A stretch of DNA of 56,592 nt from Nitrosomonas sp. (GTDB taxonomy: Bacteria; Pseudomonadota; Gammaproteobacteria; Burkholderiales; Nitrosomonadaceae), in contig JAAEXZ010000009.1 in assembly GCA_017879645.1 (NCBI GenBank), positions 1 to 56,592 on the forward strand. Reading direction: 5' to 3'. Position 1 is the first letter of the stretch, and every line of letters starts with the position of its first letter. The notes beneath the pieces were generated by a model, which was not told where the DNA came from, searched no databases, and saw only the letters and a list, made by a program, of their open reading frames with translations. A program made the position numbers and the translations under genes. Positions 54,355-56,592 of the stretch are shown one piece after another.

Positions 54355-55506
54355 ATGATGTTCGAAATCTTAAATAACGAAACCCAGGAAGCAATCATCA
54401 AAGTGGTTGGTGTTGGTGGATGTGGAAGCAATGCAGTGGATCACATGATCCAGAATGGTATGCAGGGCGTCGAGTTTATCAGTATGAATACTGATGCGCA
54501 GGCATTGAAAAGCAACAAGGCTCCAACAGTTTTACAGTTGGGTACCGGTATAACCAAAGGATTGGGAGCTGGCGCCAATCCCGATATCGGACGCGAGGCG
54601 GCGCTGGAAGATCGTGATCGCATAGCAGAATTGATTCAAGGTGCGGACATGTTGTTCATCACAGCCGGTATGGGCGGAGGCACGGGTACCGGTGCAGCAC
54701 CCGTGGTGGCGCAGGTTGCAAAGGAAATGGGTATCCTGACCGTTGCGGTCGTAAGCAAGCCGTTCGCTTTCGAAGGCAAGCGGCTGGCGGCTGCCAAGGC
54801 AGGGATGGAAGCACTGTCACACCATGTCGATTCGCTGATCGTGATTCCGAACGATAAGCTGATGATGGTATTGGGTAACGACATTTCCATGCTGGATGCA
54901 TTCAAGGCAGCCAATGATGTGCTGTATGGTGCTGTGGCAGGAATTGCCGAAGTGATCAATTGTCCAGGTCTGGTTAACGTTGACTTCGCTGACGTCAAGA
55001 CTGTCATGTCGGAAATGGGTATGGCCATGATGGGATCAGCCATTGCCGCAGGCGTTGATCGTGCGCGTGTCGCCGCGGAACGTGCGGTTTCAAGTCCGCT
55101 CCTGGAAGACATCGCCTTGTCGGGTGCGCGAGGTATTCTGGTTAACATTACAGCCAGCTCGTCATTGAAGATGCGCGAAGTGCATGAAGTCATGAGTGCT
55201 ATCAAGAATCTGTCTGCCGAAGATGCCACGATCATCGTGGGTACTGTCATAGATGAGGGTATGGGCGAGGATCTGCGTGTGACCATGGTGGCAACCGGTC
55301 TGGGCAGTGTCAACCAAAGCCAGAATACACCGCTGACCGTCATTCATAGCCGTACTGGCACAGATGACCGGGATGCGATGTACTCTACTGAAGAGCCCGC
55401 TGTCATGAGAACGGGTAGAAGGAGTAACGCAACAGTGGCAGCAATGCGCCAGTCAGGAGTGGATCCTATGGATATTCCAGCTTTTCTGAGAAGACAGGCT
55501 GACTAG
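54355..55506 (+). CDS. ftsZ: Cell division protein FtsZ
   Basis: FtsZ (383 residues) is the tubulin-like GTPase of the division ring. The N-terminal VVGVGGCGSNAVDHMI, the tubulin signature GMGGGTGTGAAPVVA near residue 105, and the T7 loop NVDFADVKTVMSEMG are intact. The C-terminal MDIPAFLRRQAD is the conserved tail that binds FtsA and other partners. AAAGGAGAG precedes the ATG ATG pair, so 54358 is an alternative start. It closes the cluster; no lpxC gene follows in this window. Confidence 0.98.
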   Translation: MMFEILNNETQEAIIKVVGVGGCGSNAVDHMIQNGMQGVEFISMNTDAQALKSNKAPTVLQLGTGITKGLGAGANPDIGREAALEDRDRIAELIQGADMLFITAGMGGGTGTGAAPVVAQVAKEMGILTVAVVSKPFAFEGKRLAAAKAGMEALSHHVDSLIVIPNDKLMMVLGNDISMLDAFKAANDVLYGAVAGIAEVINCPGLVNVDFADVKTVMSEMGMAMMGSAIAAGVDRARVAAERAVSSPLLEDIALSGARGILVNITASSSLKMREVHEVMSAIKNLSAEDATIIVGTVIDEGMGEDLRVTMVATGLGSVNQSQNTPLTVIHSRTGTDDRDAMYSTEEPAVMRTGRRSNATVAAMRQSGVDPMDIPAFLRRQAD

Positions 55507-55534
55507 TTTCTCAGCGAATAATCTATGCTTTGCT

Positions 55535-55588
55535 GCCCTGTTGATGATTCGGCAGGGCGGTTTGGCAAGCCCGATGCTGGGTTTTGTT
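55535..55588 (+). terminator. Possible terminator region after ftsZ
   Basis: GCCCTG (55535-55540) and CAGGGC (55553-55558) form a 6-bp stem, and a second small stem around 55568-55582 (AGCCC / GGGTT) is followed by TTGTTTT. Neither is a strong terminator alone, but the pair lies between convergent ftsZ and cysG, where termination is expected. Confidence 0.35.
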
Positions 55589-55646
55589 TTACTGGTCGGT
55601 TAGCTTTTTTACTGCATTTCCACGGGTTTTGAGGATGAAGCGATGG

Positions 55647-56592
55647 TTAATGCTGGTCTGCTCGAGATTCGTCAGTTGGCGAGAACCATTGTAAGGTTTG
55701 ATGTAGTTTGACGACTTCTCCCACGATAATGAGGGTGGGTGGATTCAGATGTGCTGCGGCTGCGAGTTGCGGCAGTGTATTCAGGGTGCCAGTGATAGTT
55801 TTCTGCTGCTGAGTCGTACCCTGCTGGATGATGGCGGCAGGGGTTTCCTCTGGCAGACCATGCTGAATCAGTTGCTGGCATAGAACCGGCAGCCCCACCA
55901 GTCCCATGTAAATGACAATCGTCTGATGTGGTCGGGCCAGATTGGGCCAATCCAGATCGATGCTGTTGTCTTTCAGGTGGCCTGTCACAAAAGTGCAGGA
56001 TTGCGCATAATCGCGATGTGTCAGCGGGATACCGGCATAGGCGGCAACGCCGGAAGCGGCAGTGATACCGGGTACTACCTGAAACGGAATGTTGTGTGCG
56101 GCCAGCGACTCGATTTCTTCACCGCCGCGTCCGAAAATGAAAGGATCACCGCCTTTCAGTCTCAATACACGTTTACCTGCTTGCGCCAGCCGGACCAGAA
56201 GCTGATTGATGGATTCCTGTTGCAGGGTGTGGTGATTACGTTCCTTGCCAGCATAAATACGTGTTGCATCGCGGCGTACCATGTCCAGAATGGCGGGGGA
56301 TACCAATCTGTCATAGATGACGACATCAGTTTGCTGCATCAGGCGCATGGCACGAAAGGTGAGCAGATCGGGATTGCCTGGACCGGCTCCCACCAGATAA
56401 ACCTCACCACGTGGCGATTGATCAGGTGTTTGGTGCAATGATTGTAACAAGTAGTGCTCGGCGACTTTGTCTTGACCGGCTAATACCTGTTCGGTGAAAG
56501 TGCCTTGCAGCATTTTTTCCCAGAACAAACGTCTGTTGTCCGGGTGCTTAAAATGCTGTTTGACCTGCTGGCGCAGTCGGCCCGCTAGCGTG
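55647..56592 (-). CDS. cysG: Sirohaem synthase CysG, C-terminal part (5' end outside window)
   Basis: The frame stays open to the right edge, giving about 314 residues. The first 45 or so visible residues ([12 protein letters not shown] onward) match the dimerisation region of CysG. The rest is the uroporphyrinogen-III C-methyltransferase domain: [57 protein letters not shown] and YMGLVGLP. The precorrin-2 dehydrogenase/ferrochelatase domain should lie beyond the edge. The product would make sirohaem for sulfite or nitrite reductase. It converges on ftsZ. A cobA-type protein is less likely because of the CysG-like linker. Confidence 0.93.
   Translation of the reverse strand, partial: TLAGRLRQQVKQHFKHPDNRRLFWEKMLQGTFTEQVLAGQDKVAEHYLLQSLHQTPDQSPRGEVYLVGAGPGNPDLLTFRAMRLMQQTDVVIYDRLVSPAILDMVRRDATRIYAGKERNHHTLQQESINQLLVRLAQAGKRVLRLKGGDPFIFGRGGEEIESLAAHNIPFQVVPGITAASGVAAYAGIPLTHRDYAQSCTFVTGHLKDNSIDLDWPNLARPHQTIVIYMGLVGLPVLCQQLIQHGLPEETPAAIIQQGTTQQQKTITGTLNTLPQLAAAAHLNPPTLIIVGEVVKLHQTLQWFSPTDESRADQH

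Noticed and set aside
1..56592. tRNA, rRNA, CRISPR arrays, insertion sequences, prophage genes
   Set aside because: Looked for by eye on both strands; no cloverleaf, repeat-spacer array, transposase or phage structural gene was recognised.

Overview
The window is about 56.6 kb of a Gram-negative, meso-DAP-type bacterial chromosome. It carries a full dcw (division and cell wall) cluster, twitching-motility chemotaxis genes, ExbB/ExbD/TonB and sirohaem synthesis. Gene content, protein style and roughly 50% GC point to a betaproteobacterium, most likely of the Nitrosomonas group; that assignment is inference from sequence style, not from a search. I saw no rRNA, tRNA, CRISPR array, insertion sequence or prophage.

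Layout. 1-3012: the tail of an unidentified gene with a terminator, a small exported protein on the minus strand, then an ExbB-ExbD-TonB-like operon. 3208-5793: a degenerate HD-GYP protein followed by an intact EAL phosphodiesterase (cyclic di-GMP). 5941-9064: mutL, a glycine-zipper/OmpA lipoprotein and a second small exported protein related to the first. 9082-12293 (minus): ppsA and its regulatory kinase/phosphorylase, translationally coupled. 12294-13134: an AT-rich gene-free stretch with inverted repeats. 13135-16627: a TorF-type outer-membrane protein, then an ECF sigma factor, a zinc-finger anti-sigma factor and a subtilisin-like protease. 16833-23539 (minus): chpA and pilJ. 23856-27430: ilvA, sbcB and a RidA-family gene. 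27484-33502 (minus): a VanZ-like protein, then a tight operon of nucleotidyltransferase, HIT protein, membrane desaturase, phosphoglycerate-mutase-like protein and DNA-deoxyinosine glycosylase, and a cysteine desulfurase. 33669-36731 (minus): a Gtr-like three-gene surface-glycosylation cassette, preceded by an AlkA-like glycosylase. 37742-55506 (plus): the dcw cluster mraZ-rsmH-ftsL-ftsI-murE-murF-mraY-murD-ftsW-murG-murC-murB-ddl-ftsQ-ftsA-ftsZ. 55647-end (minus): cysG, cut by the window edge.

Most of the window is ordinary housekeeping sequence. The least ordinary part is the sigma/anti-sigma/subtilase module at 14022-16627. The periplasmic end of the anti-sigma factor looks like a subtilase prodomain and resembles the prodomain of the protease encoded next to it. 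This suggests, as inference, a signalling circuit in which the protease senses or is sensed by the anti-sigma factor through a prodomain decoy.

Other points of note are three phased MraZ boxes laid over the mraZ promoter, a GtrB-like gene whose only well-placed start codon appears to be AUU, a degenerate HD-GYP next to a complete EAL protein, and a compact operon mixing nucleotidyl transfer, HIT, desaturase and mutase genes.
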